Source of the DNA: JAAYCB01 sp012744395
GTDB lineage: Bacteria > Planctomycetota > Planctomycetia > Pirellulales > Thermoguttaceae
NCBI GenBank assembly: GCA_028703175.1
Contig: JAQVNJ010000127.1
Span: forward strand, 1-17,711
Direction of reading: 5' to 3'
DNA length: 17,711 bases
Part shown: positions 1-7,133 of the stretch, one piece after another
Layout: the number at the start of each line of letters is the position of its first letter
Position numbering within the stretch: position 1 is the stretch's first letter
Made by a program: the position numbers and the translations under genes
The notes under the pieces: generated by a model
The model's input: the letters and a program-made list of their open reading frames with translations, nothing else
Told to the model about the DNA's origin: nothing
Databases searched by the model: none

Positions 1-1874
1 AGGTCGCCGCCGTGCGCAGCGGCGACGCCGCCGGCCAGCAGCGAGTCGGCCTCTTTGTCCGTGAACTGTCTGGCCAGGTGGCTCCGCGCCAGGGCGTCCA
101 GGTCGGCCGTGACGAGCGGCGGCGGAGCCGCCAGCCGCGCGCCCGGCGACTCGAGCAGATAGGCTGCCAGGTCCGCCGCCGGGTCGCTCATGCGGGGCCG
201 CCCGGCGGGCGTCTCGCCGCCGGCGGGTTCGGGCGCGAGGAGCGGGTTGGGCATCCGCGTCCGCTGCCAATAGTGCGCCGGATCGCGAATCCAGCCGGCC
301 AGCCACTGTTCGGCGGCAGCGGTTGAGAACAGCGCTGCCAGGCCGCTCAGATCCGCGCCGACCGTCGACGCGGCTTGGGGCACGTCTTGATGGCGGTGGC
401 AGGCCGCGCAGCCGCGGCGGACGAACAGCTCCCGGCCCCGCGCGGCCGACGGCGGTTCGGTGACCCCGCGCGCCGCCGCCGGCGGATCGAGCGGCTGCGA
501 CGCGGCCAGCAGATAGCCGGCAATCCCCCGAACTTCAACCGCCTCGAAACGCCGCGCCACCGCCGCCTCCTCGCCCTCGAGATGCTCGTGGAGGCCGAAC
601 AGGCGGGGCATCCGCGTCGAACTGCGCAGCCGGCTCGGGTCGGCGATCCAAGTGGCCAGCGCGTCCGCACTGAGCCGCTCGGCCGCGTGCCGCAGGCTCG
701 GCCCGACTTTGCGGATCGTGCCCGGTTTGAGCGGCTCGCCCCGCTGCGTTCCAGCCGGTTCAAGTCGCATCTCCGGGCCAATCTCCGGGCCAATCCTTCT
801 GCCGGCCGCATCCACCCCGCTGATCTCGTGGCAGCCGAAACATCCGTGCTCGCGGACGAGGTCGTAGCCCGCCAGCAGCTTCGGCGCCGGGGGGGTGAGA
901 AACCGCTCACTCGCTTCAAGATCGACGACGTCGTGATGGCACTTCAGGCAACTGCTTTCCAGGAAGCGTGCCGGCAGCATCGGATCGTCCCAGTGCGCGC
1001 TGCGCGACCAGTCGTGCCGGGCGCGCCAGCGAGCCGCTTGTTGCGGAGCGTTCGGACTGTGCGCGGCCAGGGCAAACTGCGTCGCGCTTCCCTGTCCCGC
1101 GTGGCAGATCGTGCAGCCGAACTCCGCCGCCGGGTGCGGGCTGTCGCCGCCGACGAACAGGTCGATCCGCGGGTGGCCGCTGTAGGGTTGCGGCAATCCC
1201 CGCTCGATCTCCAGGTTCAGCGGTTCGCCCCAAACAAGCCCCGAACTCAGCCGCCCGGCGGCGGCGTCTCGGTCGGCGACCGGTTGGCCCCCGATGCGGA
1301 GAATCCCGTCGCCGGGATAAAGACCCGCGCGGGCCGCCGCCGTTGCGTCGCCAACGGCCGAGACCGTGGGCACGTTCGCGTCCAGAATCCCCCGCGGCGC
1401 GAGCGAGAAGCCATACAGCGACTCGGTCGTAGGCCCGCCGCCGGGCGGACCGGGCGGCGTGGCCAGCTCGACCGTCAACCGCTCCGCTCGCCCGAAGCCG
1501 GGGACCGAGCCGCCGCCCCGCTCGATCCCCAGGTGGCACGTCGTGCAGCGATCGAACCGGGCGACGCGGCGGAAGTTGTAATCGATCGTCAGCTCGGGGA
1601 GCCAGATCTGCTGCACCGCAAGCCAGCGGGCATGGGCCTCGACAAACGGCAGCCGGGCCAGCCACTTCGCCAGCGCCGATGGCTGCTCCGCCGCTTGCGG
1701 GCCCGCCCACCACGGTTCAACCCGGTCGCGGAAGGTCCGTTGATACGCCTTCCACGGACGGTTGTGGTCGACGGCGATCATCCACACGGTCGTGCCGACG
1801 AGCACGGCCGCGGAGACCGCGAACACCAAGTGCAGCCGCTTTATGCTGTAATAAGTCTTGTCGGAAGATCGCAT
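1..1874 (-). CDS. Multihaem cytochrome c with PDZ domain (3' end outside window)
   Basis: Partial gene, open from the ATG at 1874 to the left edge (624 codons visible, no stop). An N-terminal membrane anchor lies at about residues 14-33. Five CxxCH haem-c sites are visible: CTTCH at 110, CTICH at 254, CLKCH at 309, CFGCH at 345 and CAACH at 489. A PDZ-like segment (around 165-230, core AGLYPGDGILRIGG) separates the first two. This predicts a membrane-anchored periplasmic electron carrier. It follows a cytochrome b-type gene on the same strand, so it is probably the cytochrome c subunit of a quinol:cytochrome c oxidoreductase or similar complex; that role is inferred. No Shine-Dalgarno sequence precedes the ATG, which sits 6 bases from a tandem repeat. 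Overlapping frames on both strands lack these motifs and are shadows. Confidence 0.85.
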   Translation of the reverse strand, partial: MRSSDKTYYSIKRLHLVFAVSAAVLVGTTVWMIAVDHNRPWKAYQRTFRDRVEPWWAGPQAAEQPSALAKWLARLPFVEAHARWLAVQQIWLPELTIDYNFRRVARFDRCTTCHLGIERGGGSVPGFGRAERLTVELATPPGPPGGGPTTESLYGFSLAPRGILDANVPTVSAVGDATAAARAGLYPGDGILRIGGQPVADRDAAAGRLSSGLVWGEPLNLEIERGLPQPYSGHPRIDLFVGGDSPHPAAEFGCTICHAGQGSATQFALAAHSPNAPQQAARWRARHDWSRSAHWDDPMLPARFLESSCLKCHHDVVDLEASERFLTPPAPKLLAGYDLVREHGCFGCHEISGVDAAGRRIGPEIGPEMRLEPAGTQRGEPLKPGTIRKVGPSLRHAAERLSADALATWIADPSRLRSSTRMPRLFGLHEHLEGEEAAVARRFEAVEVRGIAGYLLAASQPLDPPAAARGVTEPPSAARGRELFVRRGCAACHRHQDVPQAASTVGADLSGLAALFSTAAAEQWLAGWIRDPAHYWQRTRMPNPLLAPEPAGGETPAGRPRMSDPAADLAAYLLESPGARLAAPPPLVTADLDALARSHLARQFTDKEADSLLAGGVAAAHGGD

Positions 1875-1880
1875 CGAAAT

Positions 1881-2116
1881 GTCGTAGAGTGGTGCACGCG
1901 AACCAACCCGAAGCGGTTCAACTATCCTCGATTGTCGCCAGGAACCAGACAATTCATCATCGCCAAAACGCCGACCAGACCCACCGCGAACAGGCACAAG
2001 CCGTCGTAGGGTGGTGCAAGCGAACCAACCCGAAGCGGTTCGATCGCCCTCGATTGTCGCCAGGGACCAGACAATTCATCATCGCCAAAACGCCAGCGCG
2101 CCCCACCGCGAACAAC
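1881..2116. repeat. Tandem 122-bp direct repeat, two copies
   Basis: Copy 1 starts at 1881 and copy 2 at 2003, with an exact period of 122 bp and no gaps. About 100 of the first 112 positions match; mismatches cluster at about 1920-1925 and 1973-1980. Copy 2 begins right after the stop of the cytochrome b-type gene, and copy 1 ends 6 bases from the cytochrome c start. On the minus strand both copies encode a hydrophobic peptide containing GVLAMMNCLVPGDN, in different frames because 122 is not a multiple of 3; copy 1 ends it with a stop. It looks like a dispersed repeat carrying a gene-tail fragment. Confidence 0.85.
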
Positions 2117-3457
2117 CTAGAAATTAAAAAAATACTCGGGCATGCTGACAAGATAACTCAGACCGGTTGTCCAGCGGAGCAACATCTTCATCGGCAGCAT
2201 GAGCATCATCAAAAGCAGCAGCGCCGTGATCCAGTAGCGCCCCCGGCCGAGCGCCCGGCGCTGCCGCTCAAGCCGCGTCCGCCCGAGCAGGGCGGGTAAT
2301 CCGAGGAAGGTGCCGGCCAAGAGGACAAGCCCCGGCGCCTCGCGCCAGAAGACGGTCGCCAGCTTCTTCAACATGCCATGATCCAGGTCCGCCCGCGGCA
2401 GCCCCGCCCCCAGGCAGGCATCCCAAAAGAAGGTCGCAAGCGTGACATTGCCGAGCGGCTCGACCCGGCCCGGATCGCGGATTTCGTAGAGCCCGAAAAA
2501 TCCCCAGCTCGGCCCGCGGAAGAACGTGCCGATCAGGATCAGCAGAATCCAGAGCTGCAAGAATCCGAACTGGAAAACGGCGTAGGCGAAGGGCCGCTCG
2601 GCGATCGTATAGTAGCCGTTGCCCCGCGGATTCTGGTCGAGATAGGGAATCGCCGCCAGCCCGAAGATGATCAGCAGCGGAAAAATCACCCCGGCGATCG
2701 AGGCATCGAAGAAGACAAGCATCTCCTGCAAGCCGAGAAAATACCAGGGGGCCTTGGCGGGGTTGGGGGTCGCAACCGGGTTGGCCGGCTGCTCCAGGGG
2801 GGCGGGGAGCAGAATCGACCAGGCGATCAGGCCCGCCAGGAGCAGCACCATGCAGATCAGCTCGATGTAGACCAGGTCGGGCCAGACAAGGACCCGCTGG
2901 CTGAATTCTTTCTCCGCGGGCGGGCGGCCGCCGGCCGCCCGGCGGTCGTTTTCCACGGCCTTCCAAGCGCCAAGCCACACGAACAGGCCAAGCAAGAACA
3001 CCATGCCGACAATCGGCACGTTGTCCGCGCGCGAGACGATGGCCGTGAACTGGCGATCGGTCAGCGACAGGCCCAAGAGCAGGATCGCCGCGTTGCAGGT
3101 CGCCCAGGCGACTGCCGGGCGGACGAGGACTCGCCGGAAGACGTAAAACGCCACCAGCAGCGCGAACGCCGCCAGCGTGAAGGGGATCGGACCGAGGCAA
3201 GCATCGATCGCCGGCTTGGCCCACTCGGGCATCAGCGGGGGCCGGCCCTGGAAGGCGCGGACCGCGCCGCCGAGAAAGCCGGCCGCCACCAGCCCCCAGG
3301 CCAGCCCGCCGCGCCAAGCCCCTCGCCCGCCGCGCAGGCGGCTGGCGGCAGCGGCGAGATTCAGCCCCGCGGCCAAGGCGTAGAACCCGCCGAGAAAACC
3401 GGCGACGGTGGCGATGAATTGCTGCGGATTGTCGTACATGCCCACGAGCAGACCCAC
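2117..3457 (-). CDS. Cytochrome b C-terminal-domain-type membrane subunit of a quinol:cytochrome c oxidoreductase
   Basis: Integral membrane protein of 446 residues with about ten hydrophobic helices. Residues 230-340 resemble the C-terminal half of cytochrome b (subunit IV type): NPAKAPWYFLGLQEMLVFFD occupies the place of the Qo-site PEWY segment, followed by the helix AGVIFPLLIIFGLAAIPYLD. The Glu of PEWY is absent. The protein contains a single His (in LDHGML), so it cannot hold two bis-His b haems; a separate haem-b subunit is expected elsewhere. Five N-terminal helices of unknown origin precede the recognised part. It lies 59 bp downstream of dapB and upstream of the multihaem cytochrome c, so the two respiratory genes are probably co-expressed. 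The start is GTG at 3457; an ATG at 3439 is equally possible, and neither has a clear Shine-Dalgarno sequence. Confidence 0.8.
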   Translation of the reverse strand: MGLLVGMYDNPQQFIATVAGFLGGFYALAAGLNLAAAASRLRGGRGAWRGGLAWGLVAAGFLGGAVRAFQGRPPLMPEWAKPAIDACLGPIPFTLAAFALLVAFYVFRRVLVRPAVAWATCNAAILLLGLSLTDRQFTAIVSRADNVPIVGMVFLLGLFVWLGAWKAVENDRRAAGGRPPAEKEFSQRVLVWPDLVYIELICMVLLLAGLIAWSILLPAPLEQPANPVATPNPAKAPWYFLGLQEMLVFFDASIAGVIFPLLIIFGLAAIPYLDQNPRGNGYYTIAERPFAYAVFQFGFLQLWILLILIGTFFRGPSWGFFGLYEIRDPGRVEPLGNVTLATFFWDACLGAGLPRADLDHGMLKKLATVFWREAPGLVLLAGTFLGLPALLGRTRLERQRRALGRGRYWITALLLLMMLMLPMKMLLRWTTGLSYLVSMPEYFFNF

Positions 3458-3516
3458 GGATCGCTACGGAGTCAGCCGGCGCGGATTGGCCGGCGCCGCA
3501 TGCGCCCTGCCAGAGT

Positions 3517-4308
3517 CTAAATCCCCAGCACGTCCTCCATCCCGTAAAGGCCCGGCTGCTTGCCGGCGAGGAATTTTGCCGCGGCCAGCGCGCCGAGCGC
3601 GTAGCAGTCGCGGCTCGTCGCGCGGACGCTGAGCTCGATCGCCTCGCCGAGCATCGCAAACACGATCGTGTGCCCGCCGGCGTCGTCGCCGGCGCGGATC
3701 GCGTGGTAGCCGATCTCGCCGTGGGGCCGCGCGCCGATCCGCCCCTGGCGGCCGTGACGGTGCGACGCCTGCCCCATCAGGCCGGAGATGATCTGCCCGA
3801 ACTTCAAAGCCGTGCCGCTCGGCGCGTCCTCCTTGAAACGGTGGTGCCGTTCGAGAATCTCCACGTCGGCATCCTGGTCTTTCAATGCCCTGGCGGCGAC
3901 CGCCGCCAGTTTCATCGTCAAGTTGACCGCCATGCTCATGTTCGGCGAGCGGAGGACCGGGATCACTTCGGCGGCGGCCGTCAGCTTGGCCTCCCGCTCG
4001 TCGCTCAGGCCGGTCGTGGCGAACACCAGCGGAATCCGGCCGTCCAGGCAGGTCTGGAGGACCGCTTCGGTCGCCTCGGGCAAAGAGAAGTCGATCAACG
4101 CGTCGACCTCCGCCGTGAGGGTGGCGGAGAGCGGAATGCCGAGGCGGCCGACCGCGGCAAGCTGACCGGCGTCCTCGCCCAGTTCAGGATGCGCGGGCGA
4201 TTCAAGCGCCGCCGCGAGCTTCAGCTCGGGGTCGGCAACCGTCAAGGCAACCAGCCGCCGCCCCATGCGGCCGCCAGCGCCGTGGATCGCAATACGAATC
4301 GCTGTCAT
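3517..4308 (-). CDS. dapB: 4-hydroxy-tetrahydrodipicolinate reductase
   Basis: Cytosolic NAD(P)H-dependent reductase of the diaminopimelate/lysine pathway, 263 residues, normal for the family. The dinucleotide-binding loop GAGGRMGR is at residues 10-17, DFS at 73-75, ATTG at 97-100 and PNMS at 122-125. The catalytic and substrate-binding stretch ERHHRFKEDAPSGTA lies at 153-167; by alignment with E. coli DapB, His155 and Lys159 are the catalytic pair. The sequence is intact to the C-terminus. GGGA lies about 8 bases before the ATG. It heads a minus-strand run into cytochrome subunit genes, with no metabolic link evident. Confidence 0.97.
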   Translation of the reverse strand: MTAIRIAIHGAGGRMGRRLVALTVADPELKLAAALESPAHPELGEDAGQLAAVGRLGIPLSATLTAEVDALIDFSLPEATEAVLQTCLDGRIPLVFATTGLSDEREAKLTAAAEVIPVLRSPNMSMAVNLTMKLAAVAARALKDQDADVEILERHHRFKEDAPSGTALKFGQIISGLMGQASHRHGRQGRIGARPHGEIGYHAIRAGDDAGGHTIVFAMLGEAIELSVRATSRDCYALGALAAAKFLAGKQPGLYGMEDVLGI

Positions 4309-4358
4309 GCGTTATTCCCGTCTACCTTTCGCATTTTGTCCAGGAAAGCCAAGAGGCC

Positions 4359-4388
4359 ATTCTCGCCCAGCGGCGGCCCGTTTGGCAA
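4359..4388 (-). promoter_or_regulatory. Putative sigma70-type promoter of dapB
   Basis: On the minus strand TTGCCA (4388-4383) and GAGAAT (4364-4359) are separated by 18 bp. This predicts a transcript start near 4352 and a leader of about 44 nt to the dapB ATG. Pattern match only. Confidence 0.4.
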
Positions 4389-4451
4389 CACCCGGACCCG
4401 TCCGCACCGGACGCGGACACGGCCAAGCCATGAACCGCTGTGCCGCAAATG

Positions 4452-4480
4452 TTGTCTCATCGGCCGCGACGAGATGGAAT
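4452..4480 (+). promoter_or_regulatory. Possible promoter of the Uma2-family gene
   Basis: TTGTCT (4452-4457) and TGGAAT (4475-4480) lie 17 bp apart, about 70 bp before the ATG. The -10 match is weak. The position suits the divergent arrangement with dapB. Confidence 0.25.
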
Positions 4481-4548
4481 CTAATTGAAGGCGTCGACCG
4501 AGGGTAGGGTCCTTTCCCGCTCGTGACGCGCAAGCTCGTGAGGGCGCC

Positions 4549-5112
4549 ATGTCGGCACCAGCCCACCCGATCACAACGGCCGAGGAGTTGCTCGCGGCCT
4601 CAACAGACATGGGGCGTTGTGAACTCGTGCGCGGGGAGCTGATCATGATGACCCCAGGGAAAGGACGGCACGCCGCGATCGGCGCAAGAATTGCATGGGC
4701 ACTCGTTAATTTCGCCGACGCCAGCGGCCTCGGCGAGGTGTTTGACAGCTCCGCCGGCTACGTCTTGTCGCGCAATCCAGACACGGTGCGTGAACCCGGC
4801 GTCTCGTTTCTTGGCGAGGAGCGGTTGAAGGAACAGGACCTCGACGCGTTCCTCGAAGGAGCTCCCGATCTGGCCGTCGAGGTCCTCTCGCCCGCCAACA
4901 CAACGGCCGAGATGCGCGAGAAGATGGCCGATTACTTTGGATCGGGGTGCCGCGTCGTCTGGATTGTCGATCCGCTGCGAAGGAGCGTGGCGGTCCATCG
5001 CCCGAAAGCTGATCCGGTTGTTCTCACCGAGGACGACACGCTGCCCGAAGCGGAGCTAATGCCCGGCTTTTCACTCCCCGTGCGCGAGATTTTTTCGCGC
5101 TATCACGGATGA
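4549..5112 (+). CDS. Uma2 family (DUF820) PD-(D/E)XK nuclease-like protein, probably inactive
   Basis: Protein of 187 residues with the Uma2 plan: an N-terminal ELVRGELIMMTPG segment (residues 25-38), the DLAVEVLSP strand (107-115) and the helix REKMADYFGSG followed by VVWIVDP. In this nuclease-like fold the active site is normally built from the Asp of a RxPDvxF motif, the Glu of VEVLSP and a downstream Lys. Here Glu111 and Lys125 are present, but the first motif reads REPGVSF, with Gly84 where Asp is expected; the codon is GGC, one transition from GAC. The fold looks intact, so it may be a recently inactivated or non-catalytic copy. These genes occur in many copies in planctomycetes and cyanobacteria, and their role is unsettled. 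GAGG lies 6 bases before the ATG and supports the start. Confidence 0.88.
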   Translation: MSAPAHPITTAEELLAASTDMGRCELVRGELIMMTPGKGRHAAIGARIAWALVNFADASGLGEVFDSSAGYVLSRNPDTVREPGVSFLGEERLKEQDLDAFLEGAPDLAVEVLSPANTTAEMREKMADYFGSGCRVVWIVDPLRRSVAVHRPKADPVVLTEDDTLPEAELMPGFSLPVREIFSRYHG

Positions 5113-5121
5113 TTGTCTCCT

Positions 5122-5173
5122 GGTTCCCAAGCTCCAGCCTCACTTCTGGTTCCCAAGCTCCCGCTTGGGAACC
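5122..5173. repeat. 26-bp repeat with perfect hairpin between convergent genes
   Basis: GGTTCCCAAGCTCC occurs at 5122 and again at 5148 (period 26). The second copy continues into a perfect inverted repeat: an 11-bp stem (5148-5158 with 5163-5173) around the loop TCCC. It lies 10-60 bp after the Uma2-family stop and before the convergent lipoprotein stop at 5247. I see no T-tract, so it may be a dispersed REP-like element that also limits read-through. Confidence 0.75.
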
Positions 5174-5246
5174 TCTGCCCCGCCAACACCGGCATTTTGG
5201 TTCCGCTCAGATACCGGATCTTGCCGCTGGCGACCTGCCAATCCCG

Positions 5247-5702
5247 TCACTTCAGGTCGATCTTCAGGTCGCTCAAGCCGTTCTTGGGAACGTCTTGAGT
5301 TAACCCCGAGGTATCGGCATTCTGGTACTTCTTGGGGATTTCGACGGGCGGCTTGGGCAGATCCGCCGGGTTGTCGATCACCTCCTCGTTTCCCGGAGTG
5401 CCCGACGCGCCGGTCCCGGCCCAGACGATCGCCACCTTGTGCAAGCCCGGCGGAGCGCCGTCGCCGGCCTGGTTCGTCCCCATCGTGAATTTGCCGTTTG
5501 AATCGGTCACGCCGGTGGCCGCGCGGCGCCCGTCGGTGGGCAAGAATGTCACCTGAAAACCTTCCAGCGGACTTCCCTCATAGGTCAGCGTCCCGGAGAC
5601 CGGAACCACCTCTTCGATCTCAGCAATCGGACCGGGACGGCCGCCGCAGCCGAGGCAGGGTAATGCCGCGAAGAGAATCGCAGCGCGCAATGAAGTCGAC
5701 AT
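5247..5702 (-). CDS. Lipoprotein with transthyretin/carboxypeptidase-regulatory-like domain (copy 1)
   Basis: Small secreted lipoprotein of 151 residues. The start is set at the ATG at 5702, because AAGGAG lies 10 bases upstream and a signal peptide follows directly; the frame extends 40 residues further upstream, but that part overlaps the DUF1559 stop and is not signal-like. Cys19 in LGCGG is the likely lipidated residue. The mature part starts a beta-sandwich-like pattern, VSGTLTYEGSPLEGFQVTFLP, with TGVTDSNGKFTMG further on. It lies 106 bp downstream of a DUF1559 gene on the same strand, in the same arrangement as the second pair at 13093-14620. The binding partner is unknown; the family is usually annotated as hypothetical. 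Confidence 0.85.
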   Translation of the reverse strand: MSTSLRAAILFAALPCLGCGGRPGPIAEIEEVVPVSGTLTYEGSPLEGFQVTFLPTDGRRAATGVTDSNGKFTMGTNQAGDGAPPGLHKVAIVWAGTGASGTPGNEEVIDNPADLPKPPVEIPKKYQNADTSGLTQDVPKNGLSDLKIDLK

Positions 5703-5808
5703 AACCAGCAGGCTCCTTGAAAATGGCTGTGGAAAGGGCCCCGCCAGCCGCTTCCGGCCTGGGCCGAACAACCGATACGCGGTTTCAATGCCGGTACGCG
5801 CCGGCGGG

Positions 5809-6795
5809 CTACCAATCGCCAATCGCCTCTCCGCCGCTCTTGCTCCCGATCGCTCGCCAGATTACCTCATCGATCGTTTCGGCGGCAAAACGGACGGAAC
5901 CGTCGCCCAGGCAGATATTCACCCCGCCCGGATGGTAGCTCCGCGCGGCCAGGTGGCCTCGATCGACGCCCGTCCCGCGAATGCAGTCGCGATATCTCGA
6001 GTTCGGGGTCAGCGTGTGCGAGTAGAACGTCGTCACAACGATGCCGCGGTAGTACTGCTTACCGCGGTATCGGTAGGCCGAGGTCGCTCGATTATCGCAC
6101 TCGGGGACCGCAATCTTGTCGCCGGTCGGGCTGGCGTCCCAAGTGGCGTACGGCAGATTCGTCGCCACATGGTAGTCGTCGGGATCCCCCGCGGGAACAA
6201 CGCCGGTGACGCCCGTCCCGTCGGATGGACCGAGCAGAATCTCGGAAAACACGCCCGTGTTGCTCAAGCCATCCGTCAGCGCGCTGAACTTCGCTCCCAT
6301 GTTGCGGCCGAAGGGACCGTCGCCGGTGGCATAATTGGCGTTGTTGCCCAAGCTCTGCACATAATTCGTCGTCCCGCAACCATTCGGGCATTGCGTGCCG
6401 GCCAGAATGAAGGCAGGACTACCGGGGTGCGACGGGCATTGCAGCCCGGTCAGCTTCTGCTCGCGAGCCGCGAGGTTGTTCGCGTGCGTGTTGATGTTCA
6501 CGGTGAAGTCGAACAAGTCGTAGGCCGCCGACTGCTCGAAGTACGGCAGGATCTGCGTGTGGGTCGATGCGGTATTCGACGTGATGTAGCCAGGCGGAAG
6601 AACCTTATGGCTCGACTCGTAGTTGTGCAAGGCCAACCCAATCTGTTTGAGGTTGTTCGTGCACTGCATTCGTCGTGCCGCCTCTCGGGCGGCCTGGACC
6701 GCGGGCAACAGCAGCGCGATCAGAATACCAATGATGGCGATCACAACCAGCAGCTCAACTAGTGTGAACGCCCGGCAAGCGGCATGTCTGCGCAT
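5809..6795 (-). CDS. DUF1559 pseudopilin-like protein (copy 1)
   Basis: Protein of 328 residues with a type II/IV pseudopilin N-terminus. A short basic leader ends in RA before FTLVELLVVIAIIGILIALL, with Glu14 at the +5 position after a predicted cleavage between Ala9 and Phe10. The conserved AREAARRMQCTNNLKQIGLA follows. Near the C-terminus the H-X9-DG signature is intact (His, PGGVNICLG, Asp-Gly), the hallmark of this planctomycete family. Several Cys residues in the middle could form disulfides. Expected location is the cell envelope or secretion apparatus; the function is unknown. AGGAG lies 7 bases before the ATG. A promoter is visible at 6876-6904, and a lipoprotein gene follows. Confidence 0.95.
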   Translation of the reverse strand: MRRHAACRAFTLVELLVVIAIIGILIALLLPAVQAAREAARRMQCTNNLKQIGLALHNYESSHKVLPPGYITSNTASTHTQILPYFEQSAAYDLFDFTVNINTHANNLAAREQKLTGLQCPSHPGSPAFILAGTQCPNGCGTTNYVQSLGNNANYATGDGPFGRNMGAKFSALTDGLSNTGVFSEILLGPSDGTGVTGVVPAGDPDDYHVATNLPYATWDASPTGDKIAVPECDNRATSAYRYRGKQYYRGIVVTTFYSHTLTPNSRYRDCIRGTGVDRGHLAARSYHPGGVNICLGDGSVRFAAETIDEVIWRAIGSKSGGEAIGDW

Positions 6796-6875
6796 GCGTC
6801 TGCTCCTGTGCTAGAGAATCCGAACCGGAACCACCCAAGACGAGACCTCCCCCAACCACCCCCGAGGATGCGATT

Positions 6876-6904
6876 ATTATCAGTCCGTTACTAATAGGAG
6901 TCAA
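6876..6904 (-). promoter_or_regulatory. Promoter of the first DUF1559-lipoprotein unit
   Basis: On the minus strand TTGACT (6904-6899) and GATAAT (6881-6876) are separated by exactly 17 bp inside an AT-rich patch that stands out from the GC-rich surroundings. The predicted leader is about 75 nt. The same -35 and spacer occur before the second DUF1559 gene. Confidence 0.6.
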
Positions 6905-7121
6905 TATCTCTCCAATATAAATAGTTCCACTCGGCACCCGCTGCCAGAGGCGCCGAGGATCTGCCGCGTCCGCGGGCGTTGTTCGCAGACCGACCGCAAA
7001 CCGGCCTGCGCCCGGAAAAAAAGGCCCTCGCCGCCGGCTAGCCCCCCCACGGTACACCCTACCTGCGGGGGGGCGGAGATTTCTTGTCAGTCCGTTGCTG
7101 CCGCGGCGGCCAGATCGCGAT

Positions 7122-7127
7122 TAGAAT
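7122..7127 (+). promoter_or_regulatory. -10-like TAGAAT close to the kinase start (possible leaderless transcript)
   Basis: TAGAAT ends 6 bases before the ATG at 7134, and no Shine-Dalgarno sequence is present. If it is a real -10, transcription would begin at about the start codon. The best -35 candidate, TTGCTG at 7095-7100, is too far away (21-bp spacer), so this is tentative. Confidence 0.3.
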
Positions 7128-7133
7128 GACCCC

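Noticed and set aside
375..2009. Plus-strand 544-codon open frame
   Set aside because: Arg/Pro-rich with no motifs; lies opposite the five-CxxCH cytochrome c frame, a typical antisense shadow at high GC.
1957..2151. Small minus-strand gene in the tandem repeat
   Set aside because: The 122-bp period shifts the frame between copies, and there is no ribosome site; more likely a repeat carrying a gene-tail fragment.
2378..3520. Plus-strand 380-codon open frame
   Set aside because: Charged, motif-free and antisense to the ten-helix cytochrome b-type protein.
5788..6762. Plus-strand 324-codon open frame
   Set aside because: Antisense to DUF1559 copy 1; no signal or motif.
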